IMG/VR virus record: IMGVR_UViG_3300025759_000259
Coordinates: 1 to 37,198 of that record
Length of the DNA stretch: 37,198 nt
Source: a virus
Strand: one strand, 5' to 3'
Shown: one piece after another, positions 30,067 to 37,198 of the stretch
Layout: every line of letters begins with the position of its first letter
Numbering within the stretch: the first letter of the stretch is position 1
Position numbers and translations under genes: made by a program
Notes under the pieces: model-generated
Told to the model about the DNA's origin: nothing
The model's input: only the letters and a program-made list of their open reading frames with translations
Databases searched by the model: none

Positions 30067-31601
30067 TAGAAGGAAACTCCACCAAATCTTGAATTGAACT
30101 GAACAACATTGTCAGTTTTTCTACGTATAGCACGAGAAGGTTTTACAGCCATGTCTACCACAGAAGCCAGTGCATCGATAATATCATCATGCGGTGGGTT
30201 ACGTGTTGACAATTCTTCTTCTAGTGTCTGTATGTTACCGCCTCTGTAGTGCCACATACTCAGGTTATCATAACGTGGCTCAAGGATAGAAGCAATGCGT
30301 TCTTGTTTGTTACCTTGGTTCTTGTTAGGTCTGTACTCATCAATACTAATGGCTAGGCCGTGTTGCTTAATGAGTTCTTTTAGTTGCTTAACGATAGCCA
30401 TCTGAGCAACGGTAACTTCTGCTCTTAGTTTTCTAAAGGACCACTTACCTGATAGTTGCATAATGTGCTCAAAGTATTCAGCTATCCTATCAGTCTTAAA
30501 TCTGTCAATATCTACAACATAAACATTATTGTCAGCATCTATTCCTATGACAACAATGGCTGTGTAGTCAGCTTTCTTAGATAAACTAAATGCAAAGTCA
30601 ACAGCTGCGAATACGTTAAGCTTGTTGTCTTTGTAGAACCAATGTCCGTTGTCTTGTCTTAGATGCTTGCGTTCGTAGTATTGAAACTTGTCTCTACCTA
30701 CAGGGATGTTGTCAGGATCTGAGGGGTCATTGTAGTACTGCGCCCTGAACTGTCCCTTGTCTAGGTACTGTCCTCGTTTCTTAGCTAGGATCTTTATATC
30801 GAACCCAAACCACTTACCGTCTTTACGTTGTTGACGAGGCCACAAGAACTCCCCTGTGCCATCGCCCTGATCCTCTACTGGTTTCTCGAAGATCTCATAT
30901 ATGTTTTCCTCACCTATCTTCTCACCGTTGTCATCGTACTGGTCTTCCATCATTTGAAGAAGATCGTTGTACAAGTCAGCAGGATGATACCTAGTACCTA
31001 CGACCCACTCTTTAGCTTCAGCACCTTCAATAGACGAGAGAAGAGAGTATTGACTTTTGACTTTATTGCGTCCTTCACCCGTGTAAGCATTCTCGTACAC
31101 CACGACATCATCCAAGACAGCAATGTCACAATGCATTCCTGTGAGTGACGTAGTAAGCCCACCAGTGAAGATCGAAGGGTCTCTAACATTTTCTTTCTTC
31201 CTTAATGGATGGTCTAACATAATCTCTGAGTTAGTCCATCTAGTACGTTTACCTTCATCAGGGTTGACATGATCAGGCCAGTATCTCCTGTGAGTATCTG
31301 ACGTAAGGATGCCCTTAATAAACCCTAATTGTTTCTCTGCAAGGTTAGCTGTAGCTGAGATATAAAGTATCCTCAGGGTAGGATCTTTGGTTAATTCCCA
31401 TGCAACCCTGTAAGCTATTAACCTTGACTTACCATGGTCACGAGGGAAGAGTAATAGTTGGTGAGACTTATGGTCTTCTCTTGTCCACCAATTACAGACA
31501 TCTTCATGACACTGCCCTAGGACTTGCTCAGGTGATACCAACCTAATAAAAGTTACTAAGTCTTGTTCAGCTGCATCCCTGATTTGTTCTAATGTAGCCA
31601 T
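30066..31601 (-). CDS. Terminase large subunit (511 aa)
   Basis: The packaging motor ATPase and nuclease. Walker A is FPRDHGKS (52-59, K58) and Walker B is IAVLDDVVV (D164, D165). VGTRYHPADLYNDLL follows as the coupling region. The nuclease domain has AAVDFAFS (first catalytic Asp) and a late NPPHDDIIDALAS (last acid pair). 511 aa is normal. The start at ATG 31601 has no ribosome binding site, and its first two bases form the end of a perfect -10 box, so it must be read from longer transcripts, or start downstream (a TTG lies about 20 codons in). No small terminase subunit is recognised in the window. Confidence 0.92.
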   Translation of the reverse strand: MATLEQIRDAAEQDLVTFIRLVSPEQVLGQCHEDVCNWWTREDHKSHQLLLFPRDHGKSRLIAYRVAWELTKDPTLRILYISATANLAEKQLGFIKGILTSDTHRRYWPDHVNPDEGKRTRWTNSEIMLDHPLRKKENVRDPSIFTGGLTTSLTGMHCDIAVLDDVVVYENAYTGEGRNKVKSQYSLLSSIEGAEAKEWVVGTRYHPADLYNDLLQMMEDQYDDNGEKIGEENIYEIFEKPVEDQGDGTGEFLWPRQQRKDGKWFGFDIKILAKKRGQYLDKGQFRAQYYNDPSDPDNIPVGRDKFQYYERKHLRQDNGHWFYKDNKLNVFAAVDFAFSLSKKADYTAIVVIGIDADNNVYVVDIDRFKTDRIAEYFEHIMQLSGKWSFRKLRAEVTVAQMAIVKQLKELIKQHGLAISIDEYRPNKNQGNKQERIASILEPRYDNLSMWHYRGGNIQTLEEELSTRNPPHDDIIDALASVVDMAVKPSRAIRRKTDNVVQFNSRFGGVSF

Positions 31602-31628
31602 TATATCACAGTTCTAAACATATGTCAA
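31600..31628 (-). promoter_or_regulatory. Perfect sigma70 promoter TTGACA-17-TATAAT at the terL start
   Basis: On the - strand, TTGACA (31628-31623), 17 nt, TATAAT (31605-31600): 12 of 12. It fills the 29-nt gap before terL. The -10 ends within the terL ATG (31601-31599), so the transcript would begin near 31593, already inside terL, and serve portal, scaffold, capsid and tail genes. Confidence 0.85.
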
Positions 31629-31630
31629 GA

Positions 31631-31888
31631 TTAATTACTAGCCATCTTTTCAACTGATTCTCTAATGGCTTTAATGTTCTCATCCATACGACCAAGAGTT
31701 ACAGCTTGACTTTGAACGATAGTTTCCAGAGATTCTAAACGAGTTTCATTACGAATAATATCTCTTGAGTTAGTATCTACGGCACTGTCTAAACTTGAAA
31801 TATACCAGACAAGGGCTACTGTCTGTGCAACGATAGCCAGTACCAGAGTTACAGGTACTGACTTACTGAGATGCCAACTATCTTCCAT
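31631..31888 (-). CDS. Small membrane protein, holin candidate (85 aa)
   Basis: One transmembrane helix near the N-terminus (about 11-32, VPVTLVLAIVAQTVALVWYI) is followed by a coiled-coil tail (SLDSAVDTNSRDIIRNETRL ... IKAIRESVEKM). One membrane segment with a charged cytoplasmic or periplasmic coiled coil occurs in several small phage proteins placed near terminase, some of which are holins or lysis regulators. Here only the layout is evidence. GAGGGTGTC precedes ATG 31888. The alternative is an assembly or spanin-like membrane protein. Confidence 0.6.
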   Translation of the reverse strand: MEDSWHLSKSVPVTLVLAIVAQTVALVWYISSLDSAVDTNSRDIIRNETRLESLETIVQSQAVTLGRMDENIKAIRESVEKMASN

Positions 31889-31896
31889 GACACCCT

Positions 31897-32193
31897 CTAA
31901 GCTACGAAGACAGTCTTAGATGTGAAGTCCCGATTGTCAGATATACGGATGACAACATTACCTGATACATAACTTGAGACAGTTGCTCGATAATAGACTT
32001 CCTCTGCATCAAACCCTACACCCTCGTAGTTAGATGTGAAAGTATCAGCATCAAACCAGTCAGAGTTATTCCAGCTACGTTGTACTGTAACTGTAGCATC
32101 CCATGTACCAGAGATAGAAAGGTTGAAGTGACCAACTACCTGCAGAGAGGCTGTGCTTGCATTAGAGCTAATTGTTTCTGTTACAGCAACCAT
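31897..32193 (-). CDS. Small beta-sandwich virion/fibre protein (98 aa)
   Basis: Almost entirely beta-like: HFNLSISGTWDATVTVQRSW, then DADTFTSNYEGVGFDAEEVY and VVIRISDNRDFTSK. The alternating pattern and Ser/Thr/Val richness suggest a small fibre, adhesin or carbohydrate-binding module. It lies in the fibre cluster with a good ribosome binding site (AGGGAGAGTAATC). The family is not recognised. Confidence 0.55.
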   Translation of the reverse strand: MVAVTETISSNASTASLQVVGHFNLSISGTWDATVTVQRSWNNSDWFDADTFTSNYEGVGFDAEEVYYRATVSSYVSGNVVIRISDNRDFTSKTVFVA

Positions 32194-32195
32194 GA

Positions 32196-32450
32196 TTACT
32201 CTCCCTCTGCCAAGTGTGCAGCATAAGCAGCCTTAACCGCATCACTGAATACTGGAGTACAGATCGCAGCAACATCAGCATCTTCTGCTGAGAGATCAGC
32301 ATCAGGCATTACCACATGGCGGTGGAATGTACGGCTGATTTCTGTGCCATCCTCTGCAATGATCGTCGCAGTGCGTACTTGCACCGATGACCAATCACCT
32401 TGGTTAATTACTTCGATCTTGTCGTTTACTGTTGATTTAGTCAGTGCCAT
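32196..32450 (-). CDS. Hypothetical fibre-cluster protein (84 aa)
   Basis: The start at ATG 32450 is set by a perfect AAGGAGGT ribosome binding site; the frame further upstream is not needed. It starts MALTKSTVNDKIEVINQGDW, then SVQVRTATIIAEDGTEISR, and ends with an Ala/Asp-rich helix (AVKAAYAAHLAEGE). The N-terminal MALTK is also that of the following spike gene. A fibre-associated or assembly role is a guess from its place. Confidence 0.55.
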   Translation of the reverse strand: MALTKSTVNDKIEVINQGDWSSVQVRTATIIAEDGTEISRTFHRHVVMPDADLSAEDADVAAICTPVFSDAVKAAYAAHLAEGE

Positions 32451-32489
32451 GTTTACCTCCTTGGCTGGACTGTCCACGCACTAGGCGCA

Positions 32490-34436
32490 TTATCTCTCAA
32501 TATACCTAATGGTCATAAGTAATTCGTCTAAATCTTGACCAGTCCCAGTTTTAGAAAACAGACAGGTTATACTCTGACCCTCGTCCACTCGAACAAGTTT
32601 TGCATCTGCATCTGTTATTAAACCAGTCAGATCAGTTACTGCAAAATCGTTAATATCAATGCCGCCAGTTACTTTTGTATTTGGAGATACAATAGCACTA
32701 TCTGTTGCGCCATCTTGTGTGCGTTTGCGGAAGTTAAACGTCACATAGTCAGTGTCACTCTGTGTAACATCTGCATTTGTTGAACAAAGAATTTGATATG
32801 CGTAGCAATCTGTTGCCGCATGAAGCAAAGATTTTTCTACATTCATGCTTGCCGCAGTAACAGTTCCAACAAACACACTAGCCTGTTCTGCTTCTATGAC
32901 TTCATCAATCCCACTAGACACACCACTCATATCGAAAGAGTTGTTAGATGCGTTTGTTATGCGGTTGCCTTTGACTTTAATTTTTGAGCCATTGGCACTT
33001 GTTTGAGTTTGCAGGCGCAAACCATCATAGCAATCATCAATAGTGTTCGATGATGCACTTCCTTGTGTTCCACGTTTGTCTAAATTCTCAAACCTTACTG
33101 CCGCACAATCATTACTTGTTGAAGTGTTGTTGATATAGTTACCATCAAACTTAACACTGTCAGCATATTCAGCACTGAAAACACCGCCTGTGCTGTTTTG
33201 GAAACTGTTGTTCGTGACTGTGATAAACATCCGAGAATATGTTTGAGCATCAGGATAAGTAGTCCAGTCATTCTGGGTATAAGCCAGAATAACCCATCTG
33301 TTTGATGCACCTGTTGGCGTAGTCATACCAGTGAAGCTGTTGCCATCAATGACAATGCCTTCACCTTCAGATAAAGAAATTTGGCCTACATTGCGGCAGT
33401 CATTTGCTGAGAATACAATGCCAAATGGAGATGCGCCAGTTGAGCCAGCACCGTTTCGGTCACTATCTGAAACCCAGTTATTGCCGCAAGTTAAGAACGC
33501 AATGGTTGCTGAGTTAGCACATTCTCTAAACGTATTGCCTGTGACTGTAATGTTTTGAGGTGTCCACCAGACCTTGCTTGCACCAGTTTTGTGGTTTGCA
33601 AAAGTATCTGAGTTTAGCTTTCCGTTGATTGAGATTGTTCCAGTGCCAGTATTGCGAACCTTATTACCCGTTACTGTAATTTGTTTAGAACCGTTAATGT
33701 CTACGGCCTGACCTGTTGCAGAAGAACCGCCATAGAAAACATTGCCAGACACAACAGCACCAATACAGGCTTTGTCAAAGTCAATGGCCTCGTTAAATCC
33801 TCTAAACGAATTGCCAGTAATGTTTGTGTTGTTCGTGTAGATAGATTGATAGCCGCCAGAAATATTAGTGAACAGGTTATTTGTAATATCTACGCCATCA
33901 CAGTTGTAGGTGGACATACTGTATCCACCCTTTGCTGACGAAGAGTGAAACTTACAGTTGGTTACTTTGAGGTTTGAACACCCAATAACAAGCAAGCCAC
34001 GGGTATCTTCTGCACTGGCATTACCTGTTTTATCTACATCAAATGTCAAACCTTCGATCTTGAGATTTGTCACAGTAGTTGTGGATTTGTTCCCCATAAT
34101 CCAGCTAAGATCGCCTGATAGATTTGTTGACACAAGTTTTAGTGTAGCATTTTCACCACGAAGATTTACACTACTGATGTTGGAGTTTAGCTCTAAAGCA
34201 ATATGATTATACAGACCATCTGCATAGTTGTTATAATCAAGTTCTGTTGCCGTAGAGGGAGCATGAACAACATAAGTTCCATCTGGAAAGTAAAGTGTTT
34301 GACCAGAAGAAAGGGCATCAAGAGCAGCTTGTATTGCTGCCGTGTCATTAGTTGACCCATCGCCTAAAGCCCCATAATCCCTAACATTCAGGGCAGAGCC
34401 ATCAATCATTCTGCTGTGTGCTTTTGTTAGGGCCAT
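32490..34436 (-). CDS. Tail spike with right-handed beta-helix, pectate-lyase-like (648 aa)
   Basis: A receptor-binding or polysaccharide-cleaving spike. The N-terminus contains the pectate-lyase-superfamily entry motif LNVRDYGALGDGSTNDTAAI (about 16-35). Long repeated beta-helix rungs follow (many VTNC, ITGNSF, VTGN-type turns) as far as about residue 510, and then a beta-rich C-terminal part. GAGGATAAC precedes ATG 34436. It has no long N-terminal anchor, so it probably attaches through another fibre protein. TGTCA pentamers are sparse here compared with the core genes. Confidence 0.8.
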   Translation of the reverse strand: MALTKAHSRMIDGSALNVRDYGALGDGSTNDTAAIQAALDALSSGQTLYFPDGTYVVHAPSTATELDYNNYADGLYNHIALELNSNISSVNLRGENATLKLVSTNLSGDLSWIMGNKSTTTVTNLKIEGLTFDVDKTGNASAEDTRGLLVIGCSNLKVTNCKFHSSSAKGGYSMSTYNCDGVDITNNLFTNISGGYQSIYTNNTNITGNSFRGFNEAIDFDKACIGAVVSGNVFYGGSSATGQAVDINGSKQITVTGNKVRNTGTGTISINGKLNSDTFANHKTGASKVWWTPQNITVTGNTFRECANSATIAFLTCGNNWVSDSDRNGAGSTGASPFGIVFSANDCRNVGQISLSEGEGIVIDGNSFTGMTTPTGASNRWVILAYTQNDWTTYPDAQTYSRMFITVTNNSFQNSTGGVFSAEYADSVKFDGNYINNTSTSNDCAAVRFENLDKRGTQGSASSNTIDDCYDGLRLQTQTSANGSKIKVKGNRITNASNNSFDMSGVSSGIDEVIEAEQASVFVGTVTAASMNVEKSLLHAATDCYAYQILCSTNADVTQSDTDYVTFNFRKRTQDGATDSAIVSPNTKVTGGIDINDFAVTDLTGLITDADAKLVRVDEGQSITCLFSKTGTGQDLDELLMTIRYIER

Positions 34437-34443
34437 GTTATCC

Positions 34444-35322
34444 TCACGCAGTTAAGTAAGAGCCAGAAATATACAGCCCGTTATCATTAGAACCAGTATT
34501 TAAATTTGCTACAGTTAATGGTGTCGCAACAGTTGTTCCATTGGAATACAATGAAAGATATGTTTGACCGTCATTAACATGAGCAAAGTCTGGGCCGTTT
34601 GTTACAAAGTCAGCTTTGTATCCGACAGATAATGCAGATGGGTATCCGTCACCAGAACTAGCAGAATATGGAAGACCAGAAATGCGAAGGTTTCCAGAGC
34701 CTCCACTTACACTGTCTGTTCTTAGCTGAAGAGAAATGAAAACCATGCGACCAATCTTAACATAGTAACCAGTTTGCTTGTCGTGTGTTACGGTTGGAGA
34801 AGATGTTGAAGCATCGTAGGAAGGCGTCCAGTTCCCTTCTTCATAATCCGAGAACAGTTCACTTGTGCCAGTGCCAGAGGTGGCAGAGAAGTCGATGCCG
34901 TTGCCAGAGGTTCCCATTACTAGGTTGCCATTAGCAATAGTTACATTACCAAGATAGTTAATAGAAAGCTGTGGTGTTCTGGCATCGTAGTTTCCATTAC
35001 CAGAATAAAACTCAAGAACTGGATTATTACCACTGCCAGCAGCATAGGCTTTCATTCCACAATACTGAGGATCGGGTGAAGCAGAACTATCATTAGCCTT
35101 AAATGCCAAACCACCAATCAAGTTATTATTGGCAATAGCAGTGTCATCTCTACTTAAATAAAGCTGCGCACCTCCTGTGCTTTCAATCGTAGATGTTGCA
35201 GCATTTACTGTAAGAGCAGAATTTGTAGATAGACCGCCTTCAAGAGTAAGTGTGCCATCAACCTCAACATCGTTAAATGTTGGGTTTCTTCCAAAGATGC
35301 CGCCTTGCTGTTTGATAGTCAT
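34444..35322 (-). CDS. Tail fibre protein (292 aa)
   Basis: A Gly/Ser/Asn/Thr-rich fibre-like protein. The N-terminal DVEVDGTLTLEGGL is a typical beta-stranded fibre repeat, as is LGNVTIANGNLVMGTSGNGI later. The C-terminal half has aromatic and Tyr-rich loops (EEGNWTPSYDASTSSPTVTH), a pattern common in short-tail-fibre tips. GAGAGGTATCCA precedes ATG 35322. It lies between two beta-helix proteins, so the three may assemble into one branched adsorption device. The exact role is unknown. Confidence 0.7.
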   Translation of the reverse strand: MTIKQQGGIFGRNPTFNDVEVDGTLTLEGGLSTNSALTVNAATSTIESTGGAQLYLSRDDTAIANNNLIGGLAFKANDSSASPDPQYCGMKAYAAGSGNNPVLEFYSGNGNYDARTPQLSINYLGNVTIANGNLVMGTSGNGIDFSATSGTGTSELFSDYEEGNWTPSYDASTSSPTVTHDKQTGYYVKIGRMVFISLQLRTDSVSGGSGNLRISGLPYSASSGDGYPSALSVGYKADFVTNGPDFAHVNDGQTYLSLYSNGTTVATPLTVANLNTGSNDNGLYISGSYLTA

Positions 35323-35336
35323 TGGATACCTCTCAT

Positions 35337-37184
35337 TTAACTATGAATAACATATGCCACTGGCACACTGCCCGTAGCCGTTCCAGCAACAGAAACAAAT
35401 GTAATTAAATCGCCAGATGAAGGCGTAAGATTTGATCCAGTGCCAGTAACAATATATGTGCCATTTTCTATTGTCGTATTTGCATCACCAACTTTGACAG
35501 AGAAAACATCACCCGATGCCGTGCCTGTAAATCTAGTAATAGTTGTTGCGCCAGTATTAGCAGTATGAAGTGTATTAACACCTCTAACATCTGGTGTTGT
35601 ATCGCCATCCGTAATTGTTTGAACCGTATCAGTGCTGCCACCAGCCAAACTATTTCTATAAATTATTTTGCCATCCGTTGTGCCACTATCCGTTAAATCA
35701 TTAAACACGTCCAAGCCATAGTTCCCATCAATAATGGAGTATTTATTGCCTTCATCTGCTCCAAGTGTTATTCGACCACCTGATTGAAACTGATTGTTTG
35801 AAATAACAATGCCTACATAACTTTGTGCATCAATGCTTTGAGTGCCAGCATCCGAAGCATTAAAGTTATTGTGACCAATGAAGCAGTTTGATGCTGTTAG
35901 AGGGCCAACTGTAGACCCTATTTGAATGTGTGACCCAAGACCAGTCCCACCTTCAAATGAACAATTTGTAATTTTGCAAAGATCCGTACCTAAAAATATA
36001 TTTGCCGCCGATGTGCTGCCTTCAATAATACAATTCGATATTACATGCTCTGCGCCATTTAAAAATGCTACCTGATATGCGCCATCAGTAGTGCCATTAT
36101 CTTTAATTGTTGAATTATCTAAAACAAATAGCTGTGGCCCTTGCCCAGATATAAAGTCATTTTCAACAATCAAACCCCTAGCATCAGAGTTTCTAATTTC
36201 ACTTGCGTGGATTACAAAGTTTTGTGGGCGACCTAGACGCACACCCACATTGTTTGCAAAGTCAACCTTAACTCTCTCCATCTTGCCATTGAGAGGATAG
36301 TTTACTTTTAGCAGGTTTGTTTCTGCGCCAGAGGCGTTTCCTTTTAGTTGAATATCCCTAATCGTCCAGCCCCAGAATGTTCCACCACCAGAATAACCAC
36401 AATCTAATGCAACGCCTGACGATACATTAAAATCTAGTATAGTGCTTTCAGAACCTTCACCGATTACATGAACTTCTTTTTGCTGAACTGTTAGGCCAGA
36501 TGTAATGATGTAAGTACCTACAGGAAAAAAGATTGGCTTTTTTAAAACTTCACATTCATCAATCGCAGCCTGAATAGCCGCAGTGTCATCCGTCACGCCA
36601 TCACCGACAGCACCGAAGTCTTTGACCGATACAGTCTCTTGCAGCTTGGTAAGTACTGTACGATTGACAGAACCTGTACCACCCTGTGTGTAGTTTATAT
36701 TAGCTGCATCTTCTGCACCGAAGTCTAGGGTACGGGAGACAACAATCTCAATACCTGCATTAAGAGGAGGTGCCTCTGAGAACGTAAGAGTTGTTCCTGA
36801 AATACTATAACCAGCTTTGTTCTGGTACACACCGTCAATATATACTTGAGCATTATCTTTAATAAATGCTTGGTATCCTGTAGAAAAAGCTACAGTACTT
36901 CCATCTCCCGTATGAGAAATAGAAGTTAGTGTAGCTCCTGCAGCACTAAGACCACTAGTTGATACAACAGTGCCGTCTAGTTTTAATATTGATGTGTTTA
37001 CAGTACCTGCATTCAGGATGTCATTACTGTTCATGTCTAGGTCAGCACCCATAGAATTAGGGGTACTACCGTCTAATGACAGTGTGTTGTCAAATCCATC
37101 TTGTAGGTTTTCGAAGTTAGTGTTCAGTGCTTGCCGACTGTAATAGCCAGAAGCAATGGTTGTAATATCAGGTTTCTTAGCCAC
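35337..37184 (-). CDS. Tail fibre/spike with anchor and beta-helix domain (615 aa)
   Basis: The N-terminal third (1-180) looks like the tail-attachment part: SRQALNTNFENLQDGFDN, then a tail-fibre repeat with AQVYIDGVYQNKAGYSI, DFGAEDA and TQGGTGSVNRTVL. A pectate-lyase-like beta-helix starts at VSVKDFGAVGDGVTDDTAAI (about 186-205). The C-terminus is beta-rich. The start is GTG 37184 with AAAGGA upstream, 14 nt from the window edge. The anchor's DNA is like the core genome in TGTCA density, while the beta-helix part is not, which suggests domain swapping near 36617. Confidence 0.82.
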   Translation of the reverse strand: MAKKPDITTIASGYYSRQALNTNFENLQDGFDNTLSLDGSTPNSMGADLDMNSNDILNAGTVNTSILKLDGTVVSTSGLSAAGATLTSISHTGDGSTVAFSTGYQAFIKDNAQVYIDGVYQNKAGYSISGTTLTFSEAPPLNAGIEIVVSRTLDFGAEDAANINYTQGGTGSVNRTVLTKLQETVSVKDFGAVGDGVTDDTAAIQAAIDECEVLKKPIFFPVGTYIITSGLTVQQKEVHVIGEGSESTILDFNVSSGVALDCGYSGGGTFWGWTIRDIQLKGNASGAETNLLKVNYPLNGKMERVKVDFANNVGVRLGRPQNFVIHASEIRNSDARGLIVENDFISGQGPQLFVLDNSTIKDNGTTDGAYQVAFLNGAEHVISNCIIEGSTSAANIFLGTDLCKITNCSFEGGTGLGSHIQIGSTVGPLTASNCFIGHNNFNASDAGTQSIDAQSYVGIVISNNQFQSGGRITLGADEGNKYSIIDGNYGLDVFNDLTDSGTTDGKIIYRNSLAGGSTDTVQTITDGDTTPDVRGVNTLHTANTGATTITRFTGTASGDVFSVKVGDANTTIENGTYIVTGTGSNLTPSSGDLITFVSVAGTATGSVPVAYVIHS

Positions 37185-37198
37185 GTTGTATATCCTTT

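Noticed and set aside
32466-32476. Perfect 11-nt palindrome TGGACTGTCCA before the 84-aa gene
   Set aside because: Short, single copy and in an ordinary gap between genes; no partner site, so an operator call is not supported.
1-37198. Avoidance of GANTC (CcrM) sites or of GATC
   Set aside because: Both occur freely by eye (for example GATTC near 4186, GAGTC near 4783, and many GATC), so no avoidance can be claimed.
1-37198. tRNA genes, CRISPR arrays, insertion sequences, integrase or attachment sites, terminal direct repeats
   Set aside because: Looked for on both strands and not found; the two window ends share no obvious repeat.

Overview
The window reads as nearly all of a lytic podovirus-type phage genome of about 37 kb, packed almost without gaps into two converging gene blocks. 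The left block (about 100-11455, + strand) holds early and replication genes. The right block (11469-37184, - strand) holds packaging, head, tail, ejection, lysis and fibre genes. They meet head-on at a hairpin flanked by A and T tracts near 11454-11494. No tRNA, rRNA, integrase, CRISPR array or insertion sequence was seen.

The gene set points to the roseophage SIO1 / cobavirus lineage (Zobellviridae-like phages of marine Rhodobacteraceae). It has a T7-type primase-helicase, a T7-type family A DNA polymerase, a gp2.5-like SSB, ThyX, a FEN-type 5'-3' exonuclease, T7-type endonuclease I, MazG and a monomeric adenosylcobalamin-dependent (class II) ribonucleotide reductase. No phage RNA polymerase is present. 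This placement is inferred from gene content; no database search was possible.

Left block: small early genes (104-1370) lead into primase-helicase (1361-2941), a polymerase split into an exonuclease ORF and a polymerase ORF (3121-5032), SSB (5129-5611), ThyX (5753-6418), a run of tiny, often membrane-spanning proteins, the exonuclease and endonuclease I (7033-8105), MazG (8277-8615), NrdJ (8612-10519), a candidate nuclease, a DUF3310 protein and a small cysteine-containing protein. Together they would break down host DNA, make dNTPs and replicate the phage genome.

Right block, in transcription order from the right end: a fibre/spike cluster (37184-31897), a small membrane protein (holin candidate), TerL, portal, two small head-region proteins, scaffold, major capsid, decoration proteins, tail-tube proteins A and B, a GNAT-fold protein, three ejection (internal virion) proteins including one of 1486 aa, a peptidoglycan hydrolase, a u-spanin-like lipoprotein and several small basic proteins.

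The main sequence-level findings are: (i) host sigma70-type promoters with both hexamers perfect and exact 17-nt spacing, four of them, mostly hidden in the 3' ends of genes; (ii) an apparent excess of the pentamer TGTCA/TGACA in all reading contexts, which falls to about chance level in the spike modules, suggesting those modules were acquired from elsewhere; (iii) the split polymerase, with paired unusual residues in its active site.
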